From NCBI RefSeq assembly GCF_013761175.1, contig NZ_JACDUR010000004.1, positions 62,001 through 126,000 on the forward strand: a stretch of 64,000 nt of DNA. Reading direction: 5' to 3'. Positions within the stretch are counted from its first letter, which is position 1. Every line of letters starts with the position of its first letter. The notes under the pieces were generated by a model that saw only the letters and a list, made by a program, of their open reading frames with translations, had not been told where the DNA came from and did no database searches. Both the position numbers and the translations under genes were made by a program. This stretch comes from Nonomuraea soli (GTDB lineage Bacteria; Actinomycetota; Actinomycetes; Streptosporangiales; Streptosporangiaceae). Of this stretch, positions 50,701 to 57,000 are shown one piece after another.

Positions 50701-50986
50701 CTACACCAAGAACAACGAGTGGCCCGGCGGCTTCGGCGCCAACGTCACGGTGGCCAACACCGGCTCGGTCGCCATGACCGGCTGGACCGTGACCTGGACC
50801 TATGCCAACGGCCAGACCGTCACCAGCCACTGGAGCGCCGACCTCGTGCAGACCGGTGCGAACGTGACGGCCAGGAACCTGTCCTACAACGGCGCCGTCG
50901 CCGTGAACGGTTCGACGAGCTTCGGCTTCAACGGAGCCTGGTCGAACGCCAACACCAACCCCACGCCGACCTGCACGCCGGCGTAA
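47780..50986 (+). CDS. Secreted GH74 xyloglucanase with two Fn3 domains and CBM2
   Basis: A 1068-residue exported enzyme. Signal peptide 1-25 (LLALLVLAWLITVPQSPAMA). GH74 seven-bladed double propeller to about residue 775: ARTDIGGVYRWD (Asp61) and SAVGDIGGFRH (Asp473) are the two catalytic-Asp loops; Trp/Tyr-rich sugar-binding loops abound. Two nearly identical Fn3 domains (about 780-872, 873-965) and a C-terminal CBM2 (about 970-1068, cellulose-binding) follow. It cleaves the beta-1,4-glucan backbone of xyloglucan outside the cell and anchors to plant wall. Operator site B lies upstream. Confidence 0.95.
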   Translation: MRRALLALLVLAWLITVPQSPAMAVAAEPYTFKNVNIGGGGFVPGIVFNQKEKDLIYARTDIGGVYRWDKATGKWIPLMDGIAGWDTWNRMGGVSVATDPVDPNRVYVAAGMYTNDWDARNGAILRSTNRGATWAVTELPFKGSGNMPGRGMGERLAIDPNKNNIIYYGTANANGLWRSTDYGVTWAKVTSFPNVGNFAQDPNDTQYNYNTMTQGIPWITFDPRTGTAGNATQTIYAGVADKENNLYKSTDAGATWTRVAGQPTGYVPHKGVLDHVNGYLYLATGDTGGPYINEDGEVWRLTTATGVWTEITPTPDADRYYGFSGFTIDRQDPSTIMVASQVSWWPDNIIFRSTDSGATWTRIWDWNGYPSRTFRYTQDISSHPWLTMGKQSQQPEVDPKLGWMTEAMEIDPFDSNRLLYGTGATIYGTTDLLKWDNNQQITIKPFIAGLEETAVLDLISPPTGANLLSAVGDIGGFRHTSLDAVPSMMYRTPLHVTTRSMDYAELSPSTIVRVGDTSETGVTHLGVSTDGGANWWQANGEPGGITGGGYVAISANAGSIVWAPGGAAPHYSTTLGSSWTAVSGLPTGAQVRADRVTAGRFYGYHGGKFYVSTNNGATFTQTAATGLPTGGAGWGVEGATTTTVRFKTVPGQAGHVWIVAGSPSTGQYNNGITYGVWKSTDGGTSFTRLSNVTAAENIGFGKAATGASYMAVYLVGMIDGVHGLFRSNDGGTSWVRINDDQHQYANMGEALTGDPRVYGRVYLGTNGRGIIYGDPSGTQTDTQAPTKPGTPVASAVTSSGATLTWTASTDNVAVTGYDVYRGSTLAGSTTATSFTATGLSPATAYTFTVRAKDAAGNTSVASDGVTFTTTSGTDTQAPTKPGTPVASAVTSSGATLTWTASTDNVAVTGYDVYRGSTLAGSTTTTSFTATGLSPSTAYTYTVRAKDAAGNVSTASDPVTFTTSQGGTGKACTATYTKNNEWPGGFGANVTVANTGSVAMTGWTVTWTYANGQTVTSHWSADLVQTGANVTARNLSYNGAVAVNGSTSFGFNGAWSNANTNPTPTCTPA
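50117..50674 (+). repeat. Two tandem 279-bp Fn3-encoding repeats
   Basis: Copy 1 begins at 50117 and copy 2 at 50396; the period is 279 bases (93 residues). The first roughly 150 bases of the copies are almost identical; differences cluster toward the ends. Recent duplication or gene conversion of the Fn3 linker is likely. Confidence 0.88.
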
Positions 50987-51000
50987 GGGGTTCGCTGGAC

Positions 51001-51049
51001 GTACGGCCGGCGCCGGCCTTCCGCAGGCTTCGCTCGGTGCCGGCCGTAC
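51001..51049 (+). terminator. Hairpin terminator after the GH74 gene
   Basis: A 14-bp stem (51001-51014 with 51036-51049, one G-U pair) closes a loop of about 21 bases, 15 bases after the GH74 stop. No U tract is present. Confidence 0.7.
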
Positions 51050-51059
51050 TCGCTTAGCC

Positions 51060-51095
51060 GGTGAACATGCGGGGATTTATCCCTGCATGTTCACC
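51060..51095 (+). promoter_or_regulatory. 36-nt near-perfect palindrome covering a start codon
   Basis: GGTGAACATGCGGGGAT (51060-51076) and its mirror (51079-51095) leave only TT between them; there is one G-T pair. The aldolase ATG (51087) and its only visible ribosome site GGGGA (51071-51075) both lie within the stem. It may be a protein operator or an mRNA hairpin that blocks translation. Confidence 0.7.
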
Positions 51096-51815
51096 GCAAA
51101 GTCCATCGGCTACTGGATCGCCCTGGACGCCCCCGTGGCCACAGAACGCATCGCCCGGCTGGGCTACGACTACGTCGTGCTCGACGGGCAACACGGCTTC
51201 ATCGACCAGCAAGGGCTGCTGGCCGGCCTCATGGCCATCGAGCTCGCGGGATGCGCGGGCCTGGTGCGGGTCGAGGCCAACAACCCCACCCCGATCGGCC
51301 GCGCCCTGGACGCGGGGGCACGCGGCGTCATCATCCCGCTGATCGACTCGGCCTCGGACGCGGCGGCCGCCGTCGCCGCCGCCCGCTTCCCGCCCCTCGG
51401 CACCCGCTCCTATGGCCCCATGCGCGACCCTGCGGGAACACGTCCGAAACCGGCCGACGTCAACGAGAACGTCACCGTCGTCGCCATGATCGAGACCCCC
51501 AGGGCGCTCGCCTCCGTCGAGGAGATCTGCGCCGTGCCCGGCCTCGACGGCGTCTACATCGGCCCCTCCGACCTCTCCCTGGCCCTGGGCGGCGCCTATC
51601 CCGGCGACCCGGCCATCGCCGACGTCTTCGAGCAGGCACTGGAACGGATCCGCAAGGCCGCCGCCGCGAGCGGGGTGGCGGCGGGCATCCACACCCCGAC
51701 GGGCGAGGTGGCCGCCCGCCGCCTGGCCGAGGGATTCGTCTTCGCCACCATCTCCGGCGACCTGTCGCACCTGGAGCAGGCCGCCGCCGCCCACCTCGAC
51801 CGGGCCAGGCGCTAG
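51087..51815 (+). CDS. HpcH/HpaI-type 2-oxo acid aldolase/citrate lyase family enzyme
   Basis: A 242-residue class II aldolase of the HpcH/RhmA type. Blocks seen are YDYVVLDGQHGFID (base region), LVRVEANNPTPIGRALDAGARGVIIPL (Arg and Gln/Glu metal neighbourhood), VAMIETPRALASVEEI (metal Glu) and YIGPSDLSLALGG (metal Asp). It cleaves 2-keto-3-deoxy sugar acids in the family. It sits between the xyloglucanase and the second ABC system and could handle a sugar acid made from xylose or galactose. Its start codon is inside the palindrome 51060-51095. Confidence 0.85.
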   Translation: MFTAKSIGYWIALDAPVATERIARLGYDYVVLDGQHGFIDQQGLLAGLMAIELAGCAGLVRVEANNPTPIGRALDAGARGVIIPLIDSASDAAAAVAAARFPPLGTRSYGPMRDPAGTRPKPADVNENVTVVAMIETPRALASVEEICAVPGLDGVYIGPSDLSLALGGAYPGDPAIADVFEQALERIRKAAAASGVAAGIHTPTGEVAARRLAEGFVFATISGDLSHLEQAAAAHLDRARR

Positions 51816-51821
51816 AAACGT

Positions 51822-51853
51822 GTACGGCTCCCGCCACCACGCGGGAGCCGTAC
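51822..51853. terminator. Convergent hairpin terminator
   Basis: A perfect 13-bp stem (51822-51834 with 51841-51853) has loop CACCAC. It lies between the aldolase stop and the stop of the convergent permease gene, so it can serve both. Confidence 0.85.
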
Positions 51854-51859
51854 GAGGTC

Positions 51860-52780
51860 TCAGCCCTTGACGGCGCCGATGATCACACCCTTGATGAAGT
51901 GGCGCTGGATGAACGGGTAGATGAGCACCACCGGGATCATCGCGAGCACCAGCACCGCCATCCTGACCGAGGTCACCGGCACCGCCGAGAGGCCCAGCCC
52001 GCTGGCGTCCATGACCCCCGAGGCGGTCTGCATGGGCTGGCCCTGCAGGATGTAGGTCCGCAGGACCAGCTGCAGCGGCCACTTGCCGCTGTCGTTGAGG
52101 TAGAGCAGCGCGTTGAAGAAGGCGTTCCAGTACGCCACGGCGTAGAACAGCCCGATCACGGCCAGCGCCGCCTTCGACAGCGGCAGCACGATCTTGCGGA
52201 AGATCTGGAAGTCGGTCGCCCCCTCGATCCTGGCGCTCTCGATCACCTCGCCGGGGATGGCCATGAAGAACGCCCGCAGCACCACGAGGTTGAACGCGGA
52301 GATCGCGGCGGGCAGGATCAGCGACGCGTAGCTGTCGAGCAGCCCGAGGCTGTAGACCATGATGTACGACGGGATGATGCCCGGCCCGAACAGGAACGTG
52401 ATCAGCACGGCGAACAGCAGCGGCCGGTGCAGGAGCGAGCCGGGCCGCGACAGGCCGTAGGCGGCCATGGCGGTGACCGACAGGCTCAGCGCCGTCCCCA
52501 CCACGGTGATCCCGATGCTGACCGTCAGCGCCTTCAGCACGACCCCGCCGCCGAGCACCTCGGCGTAGGCGTCGAAGCTGAAGCCGTTCGGCACGATGAC
52601 CAGTCCGCCCGCCTCGTTGATCGCTTGGGCGGAGGAGATGCTGGTCAGCACCACGATGTAGAGGGGGAAGAGGACGGCGAGCGTCACGAGGGCCAGGGCC
52701 AGAGCCTTGCCGATCTTCCCGAGCAGCGAGGGTTCCTCGTCCCAGACGGGCCGGAGTGAGGTTTGCGTGACAGTGCTCAT
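51860..52780 (-). CDS. ABC sugar importer permease (LplC/YtcP type), system 2
   Basis: A 306-residue CUT1-like permease with six helices and EAA loop VIESARIEGATDFQIFRKIVLP. It ends with QRHFIKGVIIGAVKG, the usual C-terminus of the LplC group. ATG 52780 overlaps the previous permease stop (ATGA). It is the last gene of the binding protein-permease-permease operon; no ATPase is linked. Confidence 0.9.
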   Translation of the reverse strand: MSTVTQTSLRPVWDEEPSLLGKIGKALALALVTLAVLFPLYIVVLTSISSAQAINEAGGLVIVPNGFSFDAYAEVLGGGVVLKALTVSIGITVVGTALSLSVTAMAAYGLSRPGSLLHRPLLFAVLITFLFGPGIIPSYIMVYSLGLLDSYASLILPAAISAFNLVVLRAFFMAIPGEVIESARIEGATDFQIFRKIVLPLSKAALAVIGLFYAVAYWNAFFNALLYLNDSGKWPLQLVLRTYILQGQPMQTASGVMDASGLGLSAVPVTSVRMAVLVLAMIPVVLIYPFIQRHFIKGVIIGAVKG

Positions 52781-53787
52781 GATCGTTGGTAGATCCCCTG
52801 CTCGCCGAGCTTGTGGGCGACTTTGTTCGCGACCAGAATCAGGATGAGGCCGACGACTCCCTTGAACAGCCCGGCCGCGGCGCCGATGCTCCAGTCGCCG
52901 GTCAGCAGGCCCAGCCAGTAGACGTAGGTGTCGAGCACCTCGGCGGCTCCCGCTCCGACCGCGTCGCGCTGGAGGATGAACTGCTCGAATCCCACGTTGA
53001 GGGCGTCGCCCAGGCGCAGGATGAGCAGGAGCACGATGACCGGGCGCAGGCCCGGCAGGGTGATGTGCCACAGGCGCTGCCAACGGCTGGCCCCGTCGAC
53101 GGCGGCGGCCTCGTAGAGGTTGGGGTTGATCGTGCTGAGCGCGGCGAGGAAGATGATCATCCCCCAGCCGGCGTCCTTCCAGATCGCCTGGACGGTGACC
53201 AGTCCGATGAAGGTGTCGGGGTTGGTCATCAGGTCGATCGGGCTCATGCCCCAGTCGCGCATCACCTGCGCCGTGAGTCCCGCGCCTCCGATCATCTGCT
53301 GGAAGACCGTGACCACCAGCACCCACGAGAAGAAGTGCGGCAGGTAGACGATGTTCTGGATGACCGCACGCAGCCTGGGACGCAGCACGCTGTTGAGCAG
53401 GATGGCCAGGGCGATCGGCGCCGGGAAGTAGAAGACCAGCTGGAAAGCGGTGATCGTCACCGTGTTGCCGACGGCGTGCCAGAAGGCGGGCTCGCCCATG
53501 AGATAGACGAAGTTGCCCCACCCGACGTACGGGCTGTTGGCGATGCCGTCGATCGGGGTGTAGTCGAGGAAGGCGATCATGTTCCACAACGTCGGCACGT
53601 AGTGGAAGAGCCCGAGCAGGCCGAGCGCGGGCACGACCATCAGGAGCAGCTGCCAGTCCCTGCGCAGGCGGCTGAGGAACGACGACTGGCTGGGGCGGCG
53701 GCGCTCGCGCCTGTCCCGCGGGCGTGCAGGGGTCGTCCCCGTGGCCGGGCTGCGCTCGGCCACGGGAACCGCACGACGATCAGACAC
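52777..53787 (-). CDS. ABC sugar importer permease (LplB type), system 2
   Basis: A 336-residue permease with a charged Arg/Pro-rich N-terminal extension, then six helices (LLLMVVPALGLLGLFHYVP) and the EAA loop LYEAAAVDGASRWQRLWHITLP. LplB/YtcP permeases typically import complex glycans or alpha/beta oligosaccharides. Its ATG start at 53787 lies within the end of the binding-protein gene (8-base overlap), and its stop overlaps the next permease. Confidence 0.9.
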   Translation of the reverse strand: MSDRRAVPVAERSPATGTTPARPRDRRERRRPSQSSFLSRLRRDWQLLLMVVPALGLLGLFHYVPTLWNMIAFLDYTPIDGIANSPYVGWGNFVYLMGEPAFWHAVGNTVTITAFQLVFYFPAPIALAILLNSVLRPRLRAVIQNIVYLPHFFSWVLVVTVFQQMIGGAGLTAQVMRDWGMSPIDLMTNPDTFIGLVTVQAIWKDAGWGMIIFLAALSTINPNLYEAAAVDGASRWQRLWHITLPGLRPVIVLLLILRLGDALNVGFEQFILQRDAVGAGAAEVLDTYVYWLGLLTGDWSIGAAAGLFKGVVGLILILVANKVAHKLGEQGIYQRS

Positions 53788-55417
53788 GGCCGTTGTCCTT
53801 GAGGACCTTCATGAAGAAGGTGCGTGCCTCTTCGCCGCCGGCGTCACGCCACTCCTGGACGATCTTGGCCAGGTCCTCCAGCGGGCGGCGCCCCTTGACC
53901 ACGTCGCGGACCTTGTCCTCGGTGGGCTGCTGCGCGGCGGCCAGCTTGGAGGGGTCCTGCTTGCGGATGCCCTCGAAGGGGTACTTCTCGCGGCTGTTGT
54001 ACCAGGCCAGCTTGAGGTCGCCGGCGGCCTTGATGTAGCCGGGGAAGTACTCGCTGTCGGGCTCGACCTGGCTGGAGAGGAAGAAGAAGGTCGGTGGCTG
54101 CGACTCCTGCTGGCCCTTCTTGGTGTAGGCGGGGAACTCACCGGGCTTCTGCGTGTAGTGCACGTCCTTCACGCCGTAGCGCCACAGGTGGTACTCCTCG
54201 GTGCCGATCGGCGAGCCGAACCAGTTGAGGATGCGCAGGACCTCCTCGATCTTCTCCTTGGGCAGATCCTTGCGCAGGAACAGGTACATCCACGCCGGCT
54301 CCTGGTACCAGCCGAACGGCTGGCCGCCGTCGTGGGTCCAGTAGTGCGGGCTCATCACGAAGTCGGGGTTGACCGGCGCCTGGCGCGTCACGGCCTCGTG
54401 CCAGGCGCCGAAGCCGTCGTCGGTGATGACGGCCTGGCCGCCCTCGAACAGCTCCTTGCCGGCCGGGGAGGTGTAGCCCTGCGCGACGATCGTCGGGTGC
54501 ACGAGCTCGGCCTCGTAGAGCTTGCGGATGAAGGCGATGGCGTCGGCGTACTCCTTGGTCTCGAACTTGTGGAGCAGCTTGCCGCCCTCCAGCCTCCAGC
54601 TGCTGGGAGCGCGGAAGGCCCGCTCGATCTCCTGGTGGATGCCGCCGAAGGCCCAGCGCTTCTGCTTGGCGTCGGTGATCTTCTTGCCCAGCTCGAAGAG
54701 CTCGTCGGCGGTGTTCCACGGCTGCACGCCGAGCTTGTCGAAGATGTCCTTGCGGTAGTACGTCACGCGGGCCGGGCTCTGGCCGGGGTGCGGGATCGAC
54801 ATGAGCTTGCCGTTCCACACGCCGAAGGCCCACGCCTCCTCGCTGATGTTGGCGAGCATCGGGTAGGCGGCCGACTTGTCGCCGGACAGGTAGGGGCCGA
54901 GGTCGGCGAAGAGCCGGTCGACGGTGCGGTCGAAGTCGGCCAGGGCCTGTACGTTCCAGCCGGGCACGGCGGTGATCTCCGGCACGTTGCCCGCGGCCAG
55001 CATGGGGCCGAGCTTGTCGACGTAGGCGTTGCCGTCGACGATGTTGAGCTTGACGGTGGCGCCGAGCGCCTTGTTGACGCCGTCGTAGTACTCGTTGGGC
55101 ACCGGCGGCGGCGGTCCCCACAGGGGCGTCATCGCGGTGAAGGTGCTGCCCTTGCCCGGCACCTCGGGGATCGCCTTGACCAGGGTCTGCGGGTAGGAGG
55201 TGTAGCCGATCGAGACGGGGTTGCTGACGTCGGGCTTCACACCCGCGTAGGGGATGTGCTTGGGCAGCAGCTGGGTCAGCTTGTCCACCGCCTCGGCGGT
55301 GCCGGAGCCCTTGCGCGAGACCGGCGCGGTGCCGCCGCAGGCAGCGGCGAACGCGGAGAGTCCGGCAAGGGTGAGAAAGCCGCGGCGGTTGATCGCGCCC
55401 TTCGAGGACGATGTCAC
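53780..55417 (-). CDS. Large extracellular sugar-binding lipoprotein (LplA type), system 2
   Basis: A 545-residue exported lipoprotein. The leader NRRGFLTLAGLSAFAAACGG has a Tat-like twin Arg and a lipobox Cys. The big class-B solute-binding fold follows (NEYYDGVNKALGATVKL, FELGKKITDAKQKRWAFGG, AWMYLFLRKDLPKEKIEEVL). LplA-type receptors bind larger oligosaccharides than the 41020 protein, so the two importers may share out xyloglucan products. An operator of the xylO type (55461-55483) is in its promoter region. Confidence 0.9.
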   Translation of the reverse strand: MTSSSKGAINRRGFLTLAGLSAFAAACGGTAPVSRKGSGTAEAVDKLTQLLPKHIPYAGVKPDVSNPVSIGYTSYPQTLVKAIPEVPGKGSTFTAMTPLWGPPPPVPNEYYDGVNKALGATVKLNIVDGNAYVDKLGPMLAAGNVPEITAVPGWNVQALADFDRTVDRLFADLGPYLSGDKSAAYPMLANISEEAWAFGVWNGKLMSIPHPGQSPARVTYYRKDIFDKLGVQPWNTADELFELGKKITDAKQKRWAFGGIHQEIERAFRAPSSWRLEGGKLLHKFETKEYADAIAFIRKLYEAELVHPTIVAQGYTSPAGKELFEGGQAVITDDGFGAWHEAVTRQAPVNPDFVMSPHYWTHDGGQPFGWYQEPAWMYLFLRKDLPKEKIEEVLRILNWFGSPIGTEEYHLWRYGVKDVHYTQKPGEFPAYTKKGQQESQPPTFFFLSSQVEPDSEYFPGYIKAAGDLKLAWYNSREKYPFEGIRKQDPSKLAAAQQPTEDKVRDVVKGRRPLEDLAKIVQEWRDAGGEEARTFFMKVLKDNGRV

Positions 55418-55460
55418 GGCGCGCTCCCTTCTGGTTCTCGAGCAGGGGACCCGATAGAGT

Positions 55461-55483
55461 TAGTTCGTCTGATAGCCAAACAA
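55461..55483. promoter_or_regulatory. xylO-like ROK operator (site C)
   Basis: TAGTTCG (55461-55467) and CAAACAA (55477-55483) with a 9-base spacer match sites A and B in spacing and half-site. It lies 43 bases upstream of the binding-protein start and about 135 bases upstream of the ROK gene, so it may also autoregulate the ROK gene. Confidence 0.72.
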
Positions 55484-55503
55484 ATTAGTTCAGTGTCAGA
55501 CTG

Positions 55504-55518
55504 GCCACAAGGTGTGGC
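55504..55518. promoter_or_regulatory. 15-bp inverted repeat before the ROK gene
   Basis: GCCACA-AGG-TGTGGC is a perfect inverted repeat with 6-bp arms, 20 bases beyond site C and 100 bases before the ROK start. It could be a second operator or a small hairpin. Its sequence is unrelated to the xylO pattern. Confidence 0.4.
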
Positions 55519-55617
55519 AGCGGTCACAGATTGATGACGGGAGCGCGATGCGGCGTTTCGGCGGACTCCATGTTCACGGTATGGGGCAGTCATGAGGCAT
55601 GATGGGGCGGATCCGGA

Positions 55618-56805
55618 GTGGGGGCGGCTTTGATCACATCGAACATCGATCCGCAGCCGGCTGACTTCGCCGACGTCCGCGCCACCAACCTCTCGGTGGT
55701 CCTGCGCTTCGTCCGCGACCATGCGCCGTGCTCGCGGGCCGACATCGCGGCGGGGACCGGCCTCAACAAGGCGACGGTCTCCAGCCTCGTGGCCGACCTC
55801 ATCGAGCGACGGCTGGTCCGCGAGATCGGGCTGACCGAGAACCGGGTGGGCAGGCCGGCGATCATGCTGATGCTCGACGGCGCGCCGTACGCCGCCATCG
55901 GGGTGGAGATCAACGTCGGCTACGTGAGCGCCGTCGCCGTCGGGCTGGGCGGCGAGCGGCTGCTGTCGTGGCGACGCGCCTTCGAGGCGGGGCAGCACGT
56001 CGGCGAGGGTATCGCGGCCGTCGCCGCGATCATCAGGCGCGTGGTCGCCCGCATGGCCAAGCAGAACCGCCAGGTGCTGGGGCTCACGGTGGCGGTGCCC
56101 GGCCTGATCGACGCCCAGGGGGCCGTACGGCTGGCGCCCAACCTCGGCTGGCGCGACCTCGACCTCGGCGGAGACCTGGCCAAGGCCCTGCGCGACCCCG
56201 GCTTCCCGATCCAGGTCGACAACGACGCCAACCTCGCGGCCCTGGCCGAGCAACGGTTCGGCGAGCACGCGGGTGCCACCGACCTGGTCTACCTGACCGG
56301 CGAGATCGGTGTGGGCGCCGGCGTCATCATGGACGGCGCCCTGCGGCGCGGCGCGCTCGGCTTCAGCGGCGAGATCGGCCACATCCAGCTCGACGCCTCA
56401 GGTCCGGCCTGCAGGTGCGGCCGGGTGGGCTGCCTGGAGGCGATGGCCGGCATCGGCGCCCTGCTCGACACCGTCTCCGGCGCCGAGGTCGAGGAGATCG
56501 AGCGCCTGGCGGGTGCGGGCGACGCTGCCACGATCGCCCGGATCGAGAGCGTCGGGAGCAACCTCGGCAAGGGCGTGGCCATCGTCGCCAACCTGCTCAA
56601 CCCGTCGGTGGTGGTGCTGGGCGGCTTCTACGTGCCGCTGGCGCCCTGGCTGCTGCCCGCGCTCGAGACGGAGCTGCGTGCCAGGGCCATCGCGCCGGAG
56701 GTGACGGTGGTCGCCTCCTCGCTCGGGCTCGACGCCGCCGCGCTCGGGGGAGCGGCCCGCGTGCTCGACTCCGTCGACTCCGGCCGCCTGCCCTCGGTCA
56801 CCTGA
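55618..56805 (+). CDS. ROK-family transcriptional regulator (XylR-like)
   Basis: A 395-residue ROK repressor. The N-terminal winged HTH is RFVRDHAPCSRADIAAGTGLNKATVSSLVADL, quoted here as CSRADIAAGTGLNKATVSSL. The ROK sugar-sensing domain has the ATP/sugar loop VAVPGLIDAQG, DNDANLAALAEQRFG and the zinc motif CRCGRVGCLE. Such regulators bind xylose or other sugars. The start is GTG 55618 with CGGAG upstream, but downstream starts are possible. The three xylO-like sites in this locus are the expected targets. Confidence 0.92.
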   Translation: MGAALITSNIDPQPADFADVRATNLSVVLRFVRDHAPCSRADIAAGTGLNKATVSSLVADLIERRLVREIGLTENRVGRPAIMLMLDGAPYAAIGVEINVGYVSAVAVGLGGERLLSWRRAFEAGQHVGEGIAAVAAIIRRVVARMAKQNRQVLGLTVAVPGLIDAQGAVRLAPNLGWRDLDLGGDLAKALRDPGFPIQVDNDANLAALAEQRFGEHAGATDLVYLTGEIGVGAGVIMDGALRRGALGFSGEIGHIQLDASGPACRCGRVGCLEAMAGIGALLDTVSGAEVEEIERLAGAGDAATIARIESVGSNLGKGVAIVANLLNPSVVVLGGFYVPLAPWLLPALETELRARAIAPEVTVVASSLGLDAAALGGAARVLDSVDSGRLPSVT

Positions 56806-56950
56806 CCCACGGCGGGCGGGCGGAGGGCTCGGCCGCCGGGTCCTGGCTGCTCGCCCGCACGGACCCTCCCCGGCTCTTGACCTTCGCCACGGAGGGGTGC
56901 ACCCTTCTTGAAACACCGCGAAATCCCCCAGAAACCTCTCCGGCAACCGA

Positions 56951-56988
56951 TCGAAGCGCTTCGACATGGGCCGTCGAAGCGCTTCGAC
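56951..56988 (+). promoter_or_regulatory. Twin LacI-type operators
   Basis: The 14-bp palindrome TCGAAGCGCTTCGA occurs twice (56951-56964 and 56974-56987), 23 bases centre to centre; the second extends to 16 bp. The central CG dyad is typical of LacI-family sites. They lie directly before the GH3 ribosome site AGAGG, so two dimers could bind side by side. The LacI gene is just downstream (59646). Confidence 0.85.
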
Positions 56989-57000
56989 AAGAGGATGACG

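Noticed and set aside
47795..50830. Open frame of over 1000 codons on the minus strand opposite the GH74 gene
   Set aside because: It is a third-position GC artefact: the plus strand encodes a complete GH74-Fn3-CBM2 protein, and the antisense product is a low-complexity Gly/Arg/Asp-rich string without any domain.
51061..51342. Plus-strand frame starting MNMRGFIPAC upstream of the aldolase
   Set aside because: It is out of frame with the aldolase, turns into Pro/Ser/Arg-rich sequence, and its start lies in the palindrome.
53741..55534. Long plus-strand open frame across the second binding-protein gene
   Set aside because: It mirrors codon bias of the minus-strand lipoprotein gene, which has a leader, lipobox and operon context.
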